A DNA stretch of 64,000 nt from Alphaproteobacteria bacterium (GTDB taxonomy: Bacteria > Pseudomonadota > Alphaproteobacteria > Caulobacterales > Caulobacteraceae), in NCBI GenBank assembly GCA_018821435.1, contig JAHJME010000030.1:62001-126000 (forward strand), in the 5' to 3' direction. A model generated the notes under the pieces. It was not told the origin of the DNA and made no database searches. It saw only the letters and a list, made by a program, of their open reading frames with translations. Every line of letters starts with the position of its first letter. The first letter of the stretch is position 1. Below are positions 54,568-63,109 of this stretch, in pieces. Made by a program: the position numbers and the translations under genes.

Positions 54568-55971
54568 ATGTCCTCGCTTATCGCCGTCTCGACCCTTCTG
54601 GCCAGCGTCGCGGCGCCCAGCGAGGCGGCGGCGCAGACCTGGTCGTTCCATCTCGATCATGTGCTGGGCACGTCGTTCGACATGGCGGTGGAAGCCGGCA
54701 GCCGGGCCGAGGCCGGATTCGCCTTCGCCGCCGCCACGGGCGAGATCTCGCGCCTGGACCGGGTGCTGAGCGGCTGGCGCGCGGACAGCGAGCTGTCGGC
54801 GCTGAACCGGGTGGCCGAGCGGACGGTCTCGCCCGACCTGTTCGCCGTGCTGTCGGCCTGCGAAACCTGGCGCACCCGCACCGGCGGCGCGTTCAGCGCG
54901 CGGCTGGGCGAAGCGGAGGCGGTGAGCACGTCGGCGCAGATCTGCGCCGCCGTCGCGCGCGCCGAGGCGGCCGACGTCGGTCTCGACAAGGCGACCCGCA
55001 CGGTGGCCCGGCCGGACGACGTGCGGTTCGCCGTGGACGGCCTGGCCAAGGGCTATGTGATCGATGCGGCCATGGGGGCCGCCCGGCGCGCGGCGCCCTG
55101 CGCCAAGGCGATGATGATCGACATCGGCGGCGACATCGCCTGTTACGGCGACCGCGACTGGCGGGTGGGGGTCTCGGACCCGGACCAGCTGGCCGACAAC
55201 GCCGCGCCGGCGGCGGTGATCCGCGTGTCCAACCGCGCCCTGGCGGTCAGCGGCCCCGGGATGCGCGACCGGACGATCGACGGCCAGGCGCAGTCGCACC
55301 TGCTGGATCCGAAGACCGGTCGGTCGGCCCCGCGCCGGCAGGCCGCCGTGCTGGCGGCCGACGCCATGACCGCCGACGCGCTGTCGACCGCGCTGGCGGT
55401 GATGCCGCGCGCGCAGGGCCTTGCCCTGGCCGAGGCGACGCCGGGGATCGAGGCGATGCTGATCGAGGACGGCCAGGCGTGGAAGACGTCGGGCTGGAAC
55501 GCGTGCCAGGCGGCCGCGCCGCTGCCCGCCGGCTTCCAGGTGGAGGTCAGCTACACCGTGCCCAAGATCGAGGCGGCGAACTACAAGAAGCCGTTCGTCA
55601 TCGTCTGGGTGACGGACCTGGAGAAGAACCCGATCAAGACCCTGCTGGTCAGCGGCCTGAAGCAGGACTGGCAGGAAGACAACTACGTCTGGTGGCGGCG
55701 CGTGGGCCGCAAGCAGGCGGGGATCGTCGAGGCCATGGGCAAGCCCACCCGCGCGCCGGGCAAGTACAGCATCGGCTGGGACGGGACCGACGCCGACGGC
55801 AAGCGCGTGGCGCAGGGCAAGTACCTGATCAACGTCGAGGCCGCCCGCGAGCACGGCGGCCACGCCTATCAGTCGATCGAGGTGACCCTGGGCGCCGCGC
55901 CGGCCAATGCGGCGGCGGCGGGCAAGGACGAGCTGGGCGCGACCCAGGTCCGGTACGGGAAGACGAAGTGA
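54568..55971 (+). CDS. ApbE-type flavin transferase fused to DUF2271
   Basis: The 467-residue exported protein has a signal sequence (about 1-25). The first 310 residues form an ApbE domain, which attaches FMN to threonine of redox proteins. Evidence is VDGLAKGYVIDAAM, ALAVSGPGM, HLLDPKTGRSAP and the metal motif ADAMTADALSTAL. Residues about 325-450 are DUF2271 (FQVEVSYTVPKIEAANYKKP, WWRRVGRKQAGIVEAMGKPT, GWDGTDADGKRV). These two domains are usually on separate neighbouring genes. The stop overlaps the PepSY gene by GTGA. CGGAG precedes the ATG. Confidence 0.9.
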   Translation: MSSLIAVSTLLASVAAPSEAAAQTWSFHLDHVLGTSFDMAVEAGSRAEAGFAFAAATGEISRLDRVLSGWRADSELSALNRVAERTVSPDLFAVLSACETWRTRTGGAFSARLGEAEAVSTSAQICAAVARAEAADVGLDKATRTVARPDDVRFAVDGLAKGYVIDAAMGAARRAAPCAKAMMIDIGGDIACYGDRDWRVGVSDPDQLADNAAPAAVIRVSNRALAVSGPGMRDRTIDGQAQSHLLDPKTGRSAPRRQAAVLAADAMTADALSTALAVMPRAQGLALAEATPGIEAMLIEDGQAWKTSGWNACQAAAPLPAGFQVEVSYTVPKIEAANYKKPFVIVWVTDLEKNPIKTLLVSGLKQDWQEDNYVWWRRVGRKQAGIVEAMGKPTRAPGKYSIGWDGTDADGKRVAQGKYLINVEAAREHGGHAYQSIEVTLGAAPANAAAAGKDELGATQVRYGKTK

Positions 55972-56606
55972 AGGCCGACGCCAAGCCGAAGCCCGCCCGG
56001 AAGCCCATCAACTGGAAGGTCGAGATCTATAAGCAGTCCCGCGCCTGGCACGGGTACCTCTCGGCCTTCGCGTTCATGGCGCTGATCTTCTTCTCGATCA
56101 CCGGCCTGCTGCTGAACCACCCCGAGTGGATGACGACGACCAAGGAACAGCCGTCGAAGGAGACGGCCGTGACCCTGGCGGCGGCCGAGCTGGCGACGGC
56201 CAAGGCGGCGAAGGATCCGTCCAAGGCGCTGGCCCAGGCGGTGGGCGCCAAGACGCCGCTGATCGGCGCCTACCAGAGCGGGGAGGTCATCGACGAGGAG
56301 GCCATGCTGCGCCTGGAGGGGCCGAAGGGCTCGTCGGACGTGGTGGTCGACCTGGCCACCGGCAAGGCCGAGGTGACCGTCAAGCGCGCGCGCCTGATCG
56401 ACACGATCAACGAGCTGCACCGGGGCAAGAACGCCAGCCTAGCCTGGAAGACGGTGATCGACGCGTCGGCGATCATCATCATCCTGCTGTCGGTGATCGG
56501 CTATGTGCTGTTCTTCAGCCTGCGCTTCCGGCTGCGCACCAGTCTGATCCTCACGGGCGTCAGCCTGGCGGGCCTGATCGGCATCGTGGTGTTCTTCACG
56601 CCCTAG
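55968..56606 (+). CDS. PepSY-associated membrane protein
   Basis: The 212-residue inner-membrane protein has a cytoplasmic basic N-terminus, one TM at about 25-47 (SAFAFMALIFFSITGLLLNH), a periplasmic PepSY-like domain (about 60-150), and two C-terminal TMs (about 163-185 and 190-212). The histidine in WHGYLSAF and the LNHPEW motif match PepSY-TM proteins, some of which are ferric-siderophore or flavin-dependent reductases. GTG start within the previous stop. With ApbE-DUF2271 it probably forms an electron-transfer module. The convergent CHAT gene starts its stop 100 bp away. Confidence 0.88.
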   Translation: MKADAKPKPARKPINWKVEIYKQSRAWHGYLSAFAFMALIFFSITGLLLNHPEWMTTTKEQPSKETAVTLAAAELATAKAAKDPSKALAQAVGAKTPLIGAYQSGEVIDEEAMLRLEGPKGSSDVVVDLATGKAEVTVKRARLIDTINELHRGKNASLAWKTVIDASAIIIILLSVIGYVLFFSLRFRLRTSLILTGVSLAGLIGIVVFFTP

Positions 56607-56707
56607 TGGACGGTCCGCGCCGCCTGGCCGGGCTCGGAGGGGGGCGCCGAGACGGGCGGGCAGGATTCGCAATATGAGTCTGTGGGACCTGGGCGCGTGC
56701 CCGCCGT

Positions 56708-59700
56708 CTAGCCGTCGGCGGCGATGACGACGAAGGGGGCCCAGTAGGCGGGATGGCCCCACTCGGGCCGCCAGCCGGGGAGGGCCGAGCCGTCGGGGCG
56801 GCGGCCGGTGCGGACGGTGCGCATGGCCCGCTGCAGCGCCTGGGCCTTGGAAAGGCGCGGGTTCGCCTTCTGGATGGTCAGGGTCTGGACCGTCAGGGCG
56901 GCCGTGGCGTCGTCGAACACCCGCCAGTGGCTGACCAGCAGGGCGCGCGCGCCGGCGTAGAGGAAGGCGCGGGCCAGGCCGGACAGGTTGTCGGCGCCCG
57001 GCGTGCCGTCGGCGCCGGCGGTGTTGCAGGCCGACAAGATCACCCATTCGGCGGTGAGCTCCAGGGCGGCGGCCTCGGTGGCGGTCAGCACGCCGTCGTC
57101 CTGGGCGGTGGCGCGGCTGGGCGGGGTCAGCACCAGACCGGGTTCGTCCAGGCCGGCGACCTCGCGCGACAGCAGGCCGTGGGTGGCGATGGTCACCACG
57201 CCGGCGGTGGCGATGTCGGGCGAGGTGCGGATCGCCGCCTCCGTCGCCTTGCCGCCCAGCCGCACCGAGCTCTGCGGCGCGCCCAGGGCGCGCGCCATGG
57301 CGCGCAGTTCGTCGGCCGTGCCGGGCAGGGGCACGAAGACCGAGGCCAGGGTTTTGGGGTCGGCAAGGCGGCGGGCGCCCAGGGCGACGCCGCTGATGGT
57401 CGGGTCGCCGTAACCCACGAAGGTCCAGCGTTGCGCCGCCGGCCGTTTCGACGGCGCGCTGGTCCGCAGGCTGGCCACGGACGGCAGGGTGGTCATGGCG
57501 TAGCGATCGCCGAACCAGGGCGTGGCGGCCAGGGCCAGGGTCGCCGACTTGCCGGGCTGGGGCGCGGCAGTGGTCAGCAGGCTGAGCGGCAGGCCGCCGA
57601 AGGCGCCGGAGGTGGTCACGAACAGCCGGTCCACCCCGCCCAGCGCGCCTTCTACCGGCGCGATCAGGTCGCGGTAGAGGCTGTAGGCGGTCGCCAGATC
57701 GAACGGCGCGACGTGGCCGTCGGCGACGGGCCGGGACTTGCCGCCGCAGGCGCCGTCGTCCACCTGGCAGCGCAGGCCCCGGATGCGGGCTTCCAGCTCG
57801 GCCTGGCCGCCCTCGACCCGGTTCCAGGCCACCTTGGTGCGGGACAAGGCGAAGACGTGGACGTCCTCGCCGGTAGGCACGATGAACAGCATGCCCTCGC
57901 CGGGCTTCAGGCGCTTCTGGGCCTGGGCGACGGTCAGCGCGACCGGCGAGATCGTCTCGGCGTAGCGCGGATTGTCCTTTTGCAGGCGGGCGTCCAGGCC
58001 GGCCAGTTCGCGGCCGACGGCGTCCAGGGCGGCGCCGACGCGGGCGGCCTGTGCGGGATCGTCCTGCGGGATGGCCTGGGCCAGCTGGCCCTCGATCTGG
58101 TGGACCTGCCCCGCCAGGGCCTGGCGGACGCGGGCGTCGCCGGCGGCGGTCTTGCGGGTGAACGCGGCGCGGGCGGCGGTCTGGGCCAGGGCGCGGGCGG
58201 CGGGCGAGACCTCAAGGTCCTGGGCGGCGGTGAACGCCTGGTCCTGCAACCGGATCAGCTCGGCGGGCTGCTCGCGCGACGCCAGCCAGGCCAGGCGCAG
58301 GTAGCGGCGGAACACCGGCTCGGCCGTGCGGCCAGTCTCCGCGTCGGCGCGGGCGCGGCGGATCGCGGCGTCGGGGTCGGAGCCGACGGCGCTGAGGTCG
58401 GCCGAGCGGCGGGCGCGAACGATAGCCACGGCGCGCGACGACAGCTCCTCGGCGCCGGTGTTGGCGGCCATCCGGTGCTGGTTCTCGGCCAGCAGGTCGT
58501 AGGTGGCGGCGGTGGTCGGATGCCGCTCGCCCAGCGCGGCGCGGCGGACCGCCAGCGCCTTGCGCAGCATCGGCTCGGCCTCGCCGAACCGGCCCCGGGC
58601 GTTCAGGTCGGTCGCCAGCGCGGCATAGGCCTGGGCGGTGGCGGCGTTGGCCTCGCCCTTGGCGGCGCGGACGATCAGCAGGGCGCGGCGGTGCAGCCGT
58701 TCGGCCTCGGCGTGCTTGCCGCGGGCGGCCAGGTTGTCGCCCAGGGCGCCGTAGCTGGCCCCGGTGTCGGCGTGTTTCTCGCCCAGCAGTTTGCGGCGGA
58801 CGGCCAAGGCGCGATGCAGCAGCGGCTCGGCCTCGCCGGCGCGCTTCTGGGCGTCCAGGTTGGCGCCCAGCGCGGCGGTGTCGGCGGCGGTGGCCGGGTG
58901 GACGGCGCCGCGCACATCGGTGTCGGTGGCCAGCGCCAGCCGCAGCAGGGCCTCGGCCTCGGCGTGGCGGCCCTGGGCGTCCAGGTTCGACCCCATCCGC
59001 GCATAGGCCTGGGCGGTGGCGGCGTCGCGGTCGCCGTAGGCCTCGCGACGGATCGCCAGCGAGCGGCGGTGCAACGGCTCGGCCTCGACGTGGCGGCCCA
59101 GGTCATCGAGGGTGGCGGCCAGCGCGCCGATATCGGTGGCCAGGCGCGGGTCCTTGTCGCCCAGCAGGCGGACGTCGGCCTCGATCGCCGCGCGGTACAG
59201 CGGTTCGGCCTCGGCGGGTTTGGACTGGGCGCGCAGCACGTCGGCGTAGGCCACGGTGGCGGCCGCCGTCTCGGGGCTCCTGTCGCCGAACATGGCGCGG
59301 GTGGCGCCCACCATCTCGCGCCGCAGGGGGGCGGCCTCATCGAACCGGCCGCGCCGCTCCAGCACACCGGCCAGGTTCGACGTGGCCAGCAGGGTCTGCG
59401 GATCGAGCGGGCCCAGCGCCTTGCGGTCGATTTCCAGGGCGCGGCGGTAGAAGGGTTCGGCCTCGGCGTCGCGGCCCTGGCGGACCAAGGCCTGGCCGAT
59501 CCAGGACCAGGAGACGGCGGTGAGCGCGGCGTCCTGGCCATAGGCGCGCTGCTCGATCACGACGCGCTTGCGGGTGACCTGTTCAAGCTTGTTCCACTGG
59601 CCCGCCGCGCGCGCGGCCTCGGCCTGGACGACCAGCCCCTGCCAAGCCGTGGTTTCCTGGGCCGTCAGCGCGCGCGGAGGCGCCGACGCGCCGGCGGCGA

Positions 59701-59776
59701 ACGCCGGCCCTCCTGGATATGCAAAGCAAAGCAGCGCGGCGGCCGTCAGGCCCGCGCGCTGAACTCGGGGGCGCAT
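56708..59776 (-). CDS. Exported TPR-CHAT caspase-like protein
   Basis: The 1022-residue protein starts with a signal peptide (AALLCFAYPGGPAFAA). Residues about 60-460 hold about eight kinesin-light-chain-type TPR repeats of about 42 residues (EAEPLYRRALEIDRKALGP and similar). A helical section follows at about 470-640. The CHAT domain occupies about 690-1020, with the caspase-like dyad H866 (IATHGLLS) and C917 (ILSACNTA). CHAT proteins are cysteine-protease-like and often activated by partner binding through the TPRs. GAGAGGA lies 8 nt before the ATG. The LuxR gene ends 36 bp upstream, so the two are probably co-transcribed. Confidence 0.93.
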   Translation of the reverse strand: MRPRVQRAGLTAAALLCFAYPGGPAFAAGASAPPRALTAQETTAWQGLVVQAEAARAAGQWNKLEQVTRKRVVIEQRAYGQDAALTAVSWSWIGQALVRQGRDAEAEPFYRRALEIDRKALGPLDPQTLLATSNLAGVLERRGRFDEAAPLRREMVGATRAMFGDRSPETAAATVAYADVLRAQSKPAEAEPLYRAAIEADVRLLGDKDPRLATDIGALAATLDDLGRHVEAEPLHRRSLAIRREAYGDRDAATAQAYARMGSNLDAQGRHAEAEALLRLALATDTDVRGAVHPATAADTAALGANLDAQKRAGEAEPLLHRALAVRRKLLGEKHADTGASYGALGDNLAARGKHAEAERLHRRALLIVRAAKGEANAATAQAYAALATDLNARGRFGEAEPMLRKALAVRRAALGERHPTTAATYDLLAENQHRMAANTGAEELSSRAVAIVRARRSADLSAVGSDPDAAIRRARADAETGRTAEPVFRRYLRLAWLASREQPAELIRLQDQAFTAAQDLEVSPAARALAQTAARAAFTRKTAAGDARVRQALAGQVHQIEGQLAQAIPQDDPAQAARVGAALDAVGRELAGLDARLQKDNPRYAETISPVALTVAQAQKRLKPGEGMLFIVPTGEDVHVFALSRTKVAWNRVEGGQAELEARIRGLRCQVDDGACGGKSRPVADGHVAPFDLATAYSLYRDLIAPVEGALGGVDRLFVTTSGAFGGLPLSLLTTAAPQPGKSATLALAATPWFGDRYAMTTLPSVASLRTSAPSKRPAAQRWTFVGYGDPTISGVALGARRLADPKTLASVFVPLPGTADELRAMARALGAPQSSVRLGGKATEAAIRTSPDIATAGVVTIATHGLLSREVAGLDEPGLVLTPPSRATAQDDGVLTATEAAALELTAEWVILSACNTAGADGTPGADNLSGLARAFLYAGARALLVSHWRVFDDATAALTVQTLTIQKANPRLSKAQALQRAMRTVRTGRRPDGSALPGWRPEWGHPAYWAPFVVIAADG

Positions 59777-59812
59777 CGGCCCGTCCTCTCACGAATCTCC
59801 CAGGGGTTAACC

Positions 59813-60598
59813 CTACTCGCTTGTCGCGCGAGTCCGCATGGGGCCTGACGCCGCGTTGGCCCCCCCTGCGCCAATATACCCCAGGGTCGCGGCCCGCTGG
59901 ATCGCCTGGGAGCGGCCGGCGACGCGGAGCTTGCGGGCGGCGTTGGTGACGTGGAAGCGGACCGTGGGCAGGGAGATGGCCACAAGCTCGCCGATCTCCG
60001 CGTCGGTCTTGCCCGAGGCGGCCCATTTCAGGCACTGGATCTCGCGACGGGTCAGCCGGGCCGGCGTCTGGTCGGAGCCGCCCACCGCTTCTTCGTAGGT
60101 GGCGACGAATCGCAGGGCCAGGATGTGCAATTCGGCGGCATGGGCGGCGAAGGCCGCCTGGACGTCGAAGCCGACATCGGCCGTGGCCCAGACCACCGCG
60201 CCGATGACCCCGCCCGGCAGGTAGGCCGGGGCGACGATGGCGGCGCCCACGCCGTAGGTGTCGACCGGCCCCTCGGCGGTGATGGCGTCCAGCGCCCGGT
60301 TGGGCCGCCAGGAGCCGAAACGGCCGCCGCTGAATTGGAACGGCTCGGAACAGGCGCGCGAGGCGTGGATGAACGCGGCGCGCAGGGCGAAGCCGTGATC
60401 CTCCCAGTAGCGCAGGTCGGGATCGACCCAGTGGAACACCGTCTCGGCCAGGGGCCGCCCGTCGGCGCCGGCCGGGGGGATGGTCGAGGAGATGTCGGTG
60501 GCGGCGGCGACGAAGGGCAGGCCGATGCGCGCCCCGATCGCCACGATCTGATGGGCCAGGGACTCGGCGTCGGTAAGCAGGGTCGAAACGGCGACCAT
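59813..60598 (-). CDS. LuxR-family regulator with autoinducer-binding-like domain (solo)
   Basis: The 261-residue protein has an N-terminal autoinducer-binding-type domain (about 10-170, with FHWVDPDLRYWEDHGF and VDTYGVGAAIVAP). The C-terminal LuxR helix-turn-helix is LTRREIQCLKWAASGKTDAE, IGELVAISLPTVRFHVTNAA, RKLRVAGRSQAI. No luxI-type synthase is present. The ATG at 60598 is chosen; GTG at 60622 is possible and the frame is open further. It is divergent from a TonB-dependent receptor and upstream of the CHAT gene. The ligand may be a foreign or plant signal, or not a lactone at all. Confidence 0.88.
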   Translation of the reverse strand: MVAVSTLLTDAESLAHQIVAIGARIGLPFVAAATDISSTIPPAGADGRPLAETVFHWVDPDLRYWEDHGFALRAAFIHASRACSEPFQFSGGRFGSWRPNRALDAITAEGPVDTYGVGAAIVAPAYLPGGVIGAVVWATADVGFDVQAAFAAHAAELHILALRFVATYEEAVGGSDQTPARLTRREIQCLKWAASGKTDAEIGELVAISLPTVRFHVTNAARKLRVAGRSQAIQRAATLGYIGAGGANAASGPMRTRATSE

Positions 60599-60725
60599 CG
60601 GCGTCGGCGCGCCCCCTATCACTTCCGCTAGCTTGTTCGCTTGCGCCCCCACCCGCAAGGTCCGCGCCTCGCTCGACGACAAAGAAGCGACAACGATAAC
60701 GCCCAAGAGGCGAAGGGGAGGAACG

Positions 60726-63095
60726 ATGAAGTTGCGCAAGTGGGCGCCGTCGGCTGCCATTCTGTCGATGGTCTGCATGGCCGGTCAGGTCCAGGCCGCC
60801 GAGGCGGACACCGCCGAAGTCGAGGCGGTGATCGTCACCGCCCAGAAGCGGGAACAGAACCTCCAGGACGTTCCGATCGTCGTGAACGTGGTCTCCGGCC
60901 AGCAGCTCCAGGACGCGGGCGTCCGCGACGTGAAGGACCTGCAGGTCCTGACTCCCGGCCTCAGCGTCACCTCGTCGACGGGCGGGGCGCAGACCTCCAT
61001 CCGCATCCGCGGCGTCGGCACGATCGGCGACAACCCGGGCCTGGAATCCTCGGTCGGCACGGTGATCGACGGCGTCTATCGCGCCCGCAGCGGCGTGGCG
61101 TTCGGCGACCTGGGCGAGCTGGAGCGGATCGAGGTGCTGAAAGGCCCGCAGGGCACGGTGTTCGGCAAGAACACCTCGGCCGGGGTCATCAATGTCATCA
61201 CCAAGGCGCCGGAGTTCGACTTCGGGGCCAATGCCGAGCTGACCTACGGCAACCACGACCAGCGCGGCGCCTCGGCCAGCGTCACCGGGCCGATCGGCGA
61301 GACGGTGGCCGGCCGGCTGTTCGTCGCGCTGCGCAAGCGCGACGGCTTCTACGACGTCAAGAACGGCGCGGGCCCCAGCACCCAGAAGGACAACGACGAC
61401 CAGGACGTCTTCACGGTGCGCGGCCAGCTGCTGTGGCTGCCGACCGACACCCTGACCCTGCGCGGGATGGTCGACTACACCGAGCGCAACGAGCACTGCT
61501 GCCTGAACGTGACCACCCTGGTGGGCGCGACCGGCGCGATCATCGACGCCCTGGCCGCCGACGAGGGCACCCTGCGCCCCGCCGACCCCTTCCGCCGCCT
61601 GGCCTATGCGAACCGGGAGTCGAGCCAGACCATCAAGGACAAGGGCGTCTCGCTGCAGGCCGACTGGGAGATCAACCCGGACATCACCCTGACCTCGATC
61701 ACCGCGTGGCGCGACTGGTCGAACCGGCAGGCCAACGACATCGACTTCTCGTCGGCCGACATCTGGTACCGGCCCGACGACGGCAAGACGTACGGCAAGT
61801 TCGAGACCTTCTCGCAGGAGGTGCGGCTGGCCGGCCGCTCGGGCCCGATCGACTGGATGGTCGGCGGCTACTATTCGGACGAACAGCTGGACACCAGCGC
61901 GTTCACGCCGTTCGGCACGTCCTACGAGACCTACTTCGGCCTGCTGCTGTCGGGTGGGACCAATCCCGCGACGGTCTCGGCGCTGACCGGCCTGCCGTTC
62001 GGCACGAACTTCGTCGTCGGGCAGGGCGCGTACGACCGCTTCGACCACTCGACCAAGGGCGGGGCGATCTTCACCAACAACACCTGGCACGTCACCGACG
62101 CGCTCGAGCTGACCGTGGGCCTGCGCTACACCGACGAGACCAAGAAGGTCTCCGGCCAGTACCGCAACACCGCCCCCGGCCTGGCCTGCGCGGCGGCCAT
62201 CGCCCGGCCGATCCCGGCGGCGGCCCGCGCCGCCATCTGCGCGCCGGGGGCCGACCCGGCGTTCAACAACGTCGACACCCGCCAGAAGCGCGGCGAGGAC
62301 CGGCTGGGCGGCACGGCCAAGGCCAGCTACCGCTTCAACCCCCAGCTGATGACCTATGTGTCGTACGCCAACAGCCACAAGAGCGGCGGCTTCAACCTGG
62401 ACCGCGCCCGCCTGGGCGCCGGCGTCATCAACGTCGACACCAGCTTCGCGGCCGAGACGGTCGAGAGCTACGAGGCGGGCTTCAAGAGCAACCTGTTCGA
62501 GAACCGCCTGATCCTGAACGCGGCGGCCTTCGACCAGACGTTCGAGAACTTCCAGCTCAACACCTTCACCGGCATCAGCTTCGTGGTCGCCTCGATCCCG
62601 AAGGTGACGTCCAAGGGCGTGGACCTGGACGCGGTGTGGCGCACGCCGGTCAAGGGCCTCACCGCCACCGGCGGCGTGACCTATGCGGTCACGCAGTTCG
62701 GCAACTTCGTGCCCGGCGCGGGCGTCGGTCCGCGCCTGCCCACCTCGCGGCTGTCGTACGCCCCGCTGTGGTCGGCGTCGTGGTCGGCGGCCTATGAGAC
62801 GGAACTGAGCGCGGCGCTGCGGCTGCGGGCCAGCCTGTCGGGCCGCTACACCTCGCCCTACAACACCGGCTCCAACCTCGACCCGCTCAAGAACCAGAAG
62901 CAGCTGACGCTGTGGAACGGCCGGGTCGGCCTGGGCTCGGCGGACGAGCGCTGGACAGTCGAGGTGTTCGCGCAGAACCTGACCAACGAGAAGTATTATC
63001 AGGTGGTCGTGGACCAGCCGCTGCAGTCCGGGACCTACGCCGCCTTCCTGGGCGCGCCGCGGACCTGGGGCGTGGCGCTCCGGTCGAAGTTCTAG
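60726..63095 (+). CDS. TonB-dependent outer-membrane receptor
   Basis: The 789-residue protein has a signal peptide (MAGQVQAAEA), then the TonB-box region AVIVTAQKREQNLQDVP, a plug domain (RIRGVGTIGD, LERIEVLKGPQGTVFGKNTS) and a barrel ending GVALRSKF. It belongs to the same receptor family as the proteins at 24588 and 41267. An insert with cysteines in barrel loops (EHCCLN, GLACAAAIA) may form disulfides. AGGGGAGGAACG precedes the ATG. It is divergent from the LuxR solo and directly followed by an acyl-CoA dehydrogenase, suggesting uptake of a lipid-like substrate. Confidence 0.93.
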   Translation: MKLRKWAPSAAILSMVCMAGQVQAAEADTAEVEAVIVTAQKREQNLQDVPIVVNVVSGQQLQDAGVRDVKDLQVLTPGLSVTSSTGGAQTSIRIRGVGTIGDNPGLESSVGTVIDGVYRARSGVAFGDLGELERIEVLKGPQGTVFGKNTSAGVINVITKAPEFDFGANAELTYGNHDQRGASASVTGPIGETVAGRLFVALRKRDGFYDVKNGAGPSTQKDNDDQDVFTVRGQLLWLPTDTLTLRGMVDYTERNEHCCLNVTTLVGATGAIIDALAADEGTLRPADPFRRLAYANRESSQTIKDKGVSLQADWEINPDITLTSITAWRDWSNRQANDIDFSSADIWYRPDDGKTYGKFETFSQEVRLAGRSGPIDWMVGGYYSDEQLDTSAFTPFGTSYETYFGLLLSGGTNPATVSALTGLPFGTNFVVGQGAYDRFDHSTKGGAIFTNNTWHVTDALELTVGLRYTDETKKVSGQYRNTAPGLACAAAIARPIPAAARAAICAPGADPAFNNVDTRQKRGEDRLGGTAKASYRFNPQLMTYVSYANSHKSGGFNLDRARLGAGVINVDTSFAAETVESYEAGFKSNLFENRLILNAAAFDQTFENFQLNTFTGISFVVASIPKVTSKGVDLDAVWRTPVKGLTATGGVTYAVTQFGNFVPGAGVGPRLPTSRLSYAPLWSASWSAAYETELSAALRLRASLSGRYTSPYNTGSNLDPLKNQKQLTLWNGRVGLGSADERWTVEVFAQNLTNEKYYQVVVDQPLQSGTYAAFLGAPRTWGVALRSKF

Positions 63096-63109
63096 GGAGC
63101 GTTCGCCAA

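Noticed and set aside
56708..59776. Possible link of the TPR-CHAT protein to a type III-E CRISPR system
   Set aside because: No CRISPR repeats or Cas genes are seen in the window, and the protein has a signal peptide, unlike the cytoplasmic CRISPR-associated CHAT protease.
56753..59848. 1031-residue frame opposite the TPR-CHAT gene
   Set aside because: Gly/Gln/Val/Arg-rich low-complexity translation. It arises as the complement of regular TPR repeats in GC-rich DNA.
60599..60725. Possible lux box between the LuxR solo and the receptor
   Set aside because: No 20-bp palindrome of the lux type could be found; only weak similarity near 60627-60645.
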